Positions 31,012 to 32,130 of a stretch of 32,130 nt of DNA are shown here, piece after piece. The translations under genes were made by a program, and so were the position numbers. The notes beneath the pieces are model-generated. The model made no database searches, was not told the DNA's origin, and worked only from the letters and a program-made list of their open reading frames with translations. This stretch comes from a virus, in IMG/VR virus record IMGVR_UViG_3300027833_000146, positions 1 through 32,130 of that record, one strand, 5' to 3'. Each line of letters begins with the position of its first letter. Within the stretch, counting starts at the first letter, position 1.

Positions 31012-31841
31012 TAAATCATCTTCCTTTGTATTTCGGATATATTATCCGCGCCTATTGCATCGTCGCAATATGTTATTAAATCCATCAACTCATAATTCTT
31101 TAAAAGAACTTCTGCGTTCTGGTTCAGTTCTTGAATATACTTATAGTGTCCGCTTATCGGTACATTATCATATATAGTCATTGCATCGCCGTAGTCTCGT
31201 ATAAGCTGTTCTGCTCTCTTCGGGCCTATGCCATTTATACCTGGAACGTTATCTCCTTTATCGCCTGTGAGACACTTAAAAGAAATGTACTCTTCAGGTG
31301 TTACATTGTAATGTTCGCTCCAGTTGTCTATTGTTATCTCTTTTCGAGTAACATACGAGAATCTACTTACACCTTCTTGTATTAGTAAGTCCCAATCTCG
31401 GTCACTTGATACTAGCCATATATTTTCTAAACCGTACTCCTTTTTATCTTTTACAAGGTGGGCGGCAAGATCATCCGCCTCTACACCTTTGTAACGAAGA
31501 ATAGGATAATTCTCTGCCAGTAGTTCTAGTGTTTCTTCATACTCTTCAAAGAAATCAACAAATGCTTGCTTCTCTGCGTCTGTTTGTGTGGCATACTTGT
31601 CTTTTCGATTCTGTTTGTACTCTGGTAATATCTCTTTTCTATAACTAGAAGATCCCCAATCTGCGGTAATAATTATATTGCCACAATTATAAGAATGCGC
31701 TAGAGATTTTACTGTTTCTACATACTGATCTCTAAAGTCTGTTCGGCCTTGATGTTTCCAACGAAAAGCTAAGTTTAGTGCGTCTACTATAAGTGTTGTA
31801 TTTTTTGCACCGCCAACACGTTCATTAAAATTAAAAGCCAC
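31011..31841 (-). CDS. FEN-family 5'-3' exonuclease
   Basis: A 276-residue structure-specific 5' nuclease, probably for primer removal and recombination processing during replication. Visible metal-ligand motifs: D20 (TTLIVDALNL), YRKEILPEYKQNRK (67-80, helical arch side), E121, D123 and D124 (KGVEADDLA), D147 and D149 (SSDRDWD), and D194 and D197 in LTGDKGDNVPGINGIGPK, the helix-three-turn-helix DNA-binding region. This is the arrangement of T5 exonuclease and the Pol I 5' nuclease domain. It overlaps the upstream nuclease gene by 11 bases and abuts the reductase, consistent with one operon. All catalytic acidic positions appear intact. Confidence 0.95.
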   Translation of the reverse strand: MAFNFNERVGGAKNTTLIVDALNLAFRWKHQGRTDFRDQYVETVKSLAHSYNCGNIIITADWGSSSYRKEILPEYKQNRKDKYATQTDAEKQAFVDFFEEYEETLELLAENYPILRYKGVEADDLAAHLVKDKKEYGLENIWLVSSDRDWDLLIQEGVSRFSYVTRKEITIDNWSEHYNVTPEEYISFKCLTGDKGDNVPGINGIGPKRAEQLIRDYGDAMTIYDNVPISGHYKYIQELNQNAEVLLKNYELMDLITYCDDAIGADNISEIQRKMI

Positions 31842-32130
31842 CTATCCACTCCACTTTTTCTTTTGCTAACCAATCTTCTGCTAGGAGTACATAACAGTTT
31901 AAAAACCGAATGTACAGATACTCATCTGTGTTCTCTGGCTTTATCTCTGTTACTACAAATACTTTGGATCGATCATATTTAAAAAATAGCATTGGCTTTT
32001 GATTGCCACCTGCCGCCTGTATTACAACTTTCTTCCACCATCTTATAAGATTGTTAGTCTTAGGTTGAGTAAATATTCTATCACTCAATGGGGAATCTTT
32101 GTAATTCTTTACCTCTATACAAAAATGATT
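31831..32130 (-). CDS. PDDEXK-type nuclease (start outside the window)
   Basis: The C-terminal part of a restriction-endonuclease-like nuclease. The frame continues upstream of the TTG at 32088 to the window edge, with HFCIEVKNYKDSPLSDR, so TTG 32088 is not the real start. IEVKNYK is the E-x-K half of the PDDEXK catalytic motif. The following RWWKKVVIQAAGGNQKPMLF, then FKYDRSKVFVVTE, is the continuation typical of phage Holliday junction resolvase-like and recombination endonucleases. The first acidic catalytic residue must lie beyond the window. Overlap with the exonuclease by 11 bases implies a shared operon; both act on branched or flapped DNA. The exact substrate is not determinable here. 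Confidence 0.65.
   Translation of the reverse strand, partial: NHFCIEVKNYKDSPLSDRIFTQPKTNNLIRWWKKVVIQAAGGNQKPMLFFKYDRSKVFVVTEIKPENTDEYLYIRFLNCYVLLAEDWLAKEKVEWIGGF

Noticed and set aside
1-32130. tRNA genes, attachment site or integrase
   Set aside because: Gaps between genes are at most about 110 bases and hold promoters or ribosome binding sites; no cloverleaf or integrase motif was seen.

Overview
The window is a stretch of a tailed bacteriophage genome. It covers most of a long, flexible, non-contractile (siphovirus-type) tail module on the + strand, and the edge of a DNA replication/nucleotide metabolism module on the - strand. The base composition is AT-leaning, genes are packed with TAATG or ATGA stop/start overlaps, and there are no tRNA, rRNA, insertion sequence or lysogeny genes. 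Domain styles suggest a phage of a marine Gram-negative bacterium: KIADxAVT-type fibre repeats, FTGDGST and KFEGYS modules, a cupredoxin-like fibre domain, a DUF6447-like protein and a B12-dependent ribonucleotide reductase. The host assignment is an inference, not something read from the sequence.

Layout, + strand. 1-797: 3' part of the major tail tube protein. 798-908: a perfect-consensus sigma70 promoter followed by a UUCG hairpin in the leader. 909-2578: a second tail-tube-like protein, then two overlapping tail assembly chaperone frames whose phase implies a +1 or -2 frameshift. 2580-15885: tape measure protein (1423 aa), distal-tail-like protein (246 aa) and a giant tail tip/host specificity protein (2764 aa) with internal repeats. 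15886-15957: a second perfect-consensus promoter. 15958-18684: four connector and fibre-base proteins. 18685-28842: a tandem series of five fibre cassettes, in most cases a stalk, then a variable tip, then a small chaperone. 28854-28877: a bidirectional terminator.

Layout, - strand (read from right to left). A PDDEXK-type nuclease cut by the window edge overlaps a FEN-family 5'-3' exonuclease, which abuts an adenosylcobalamin-dependent ribonucleoside-triphosphate reductase, followed by a small DUF6447-like protein. This operon converges on the shared terminator.

How the parts work together. The tube proteins, chaperones and tape measure build the tail shaft; the distal protein and the J-like protein close the tip. 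The many small genes after 15.9 kb look like an exchangeable set of receptor-binding fibres with dedicated chaperones. The least ordinary features are the five-fold fibre array, a predicted type-1-copper-like domain in the third stalk, a pair of compensating single-base indels that sever the start of the fourth stalk gene, and the inverted repeat centred near the -35 box of the first promoter.
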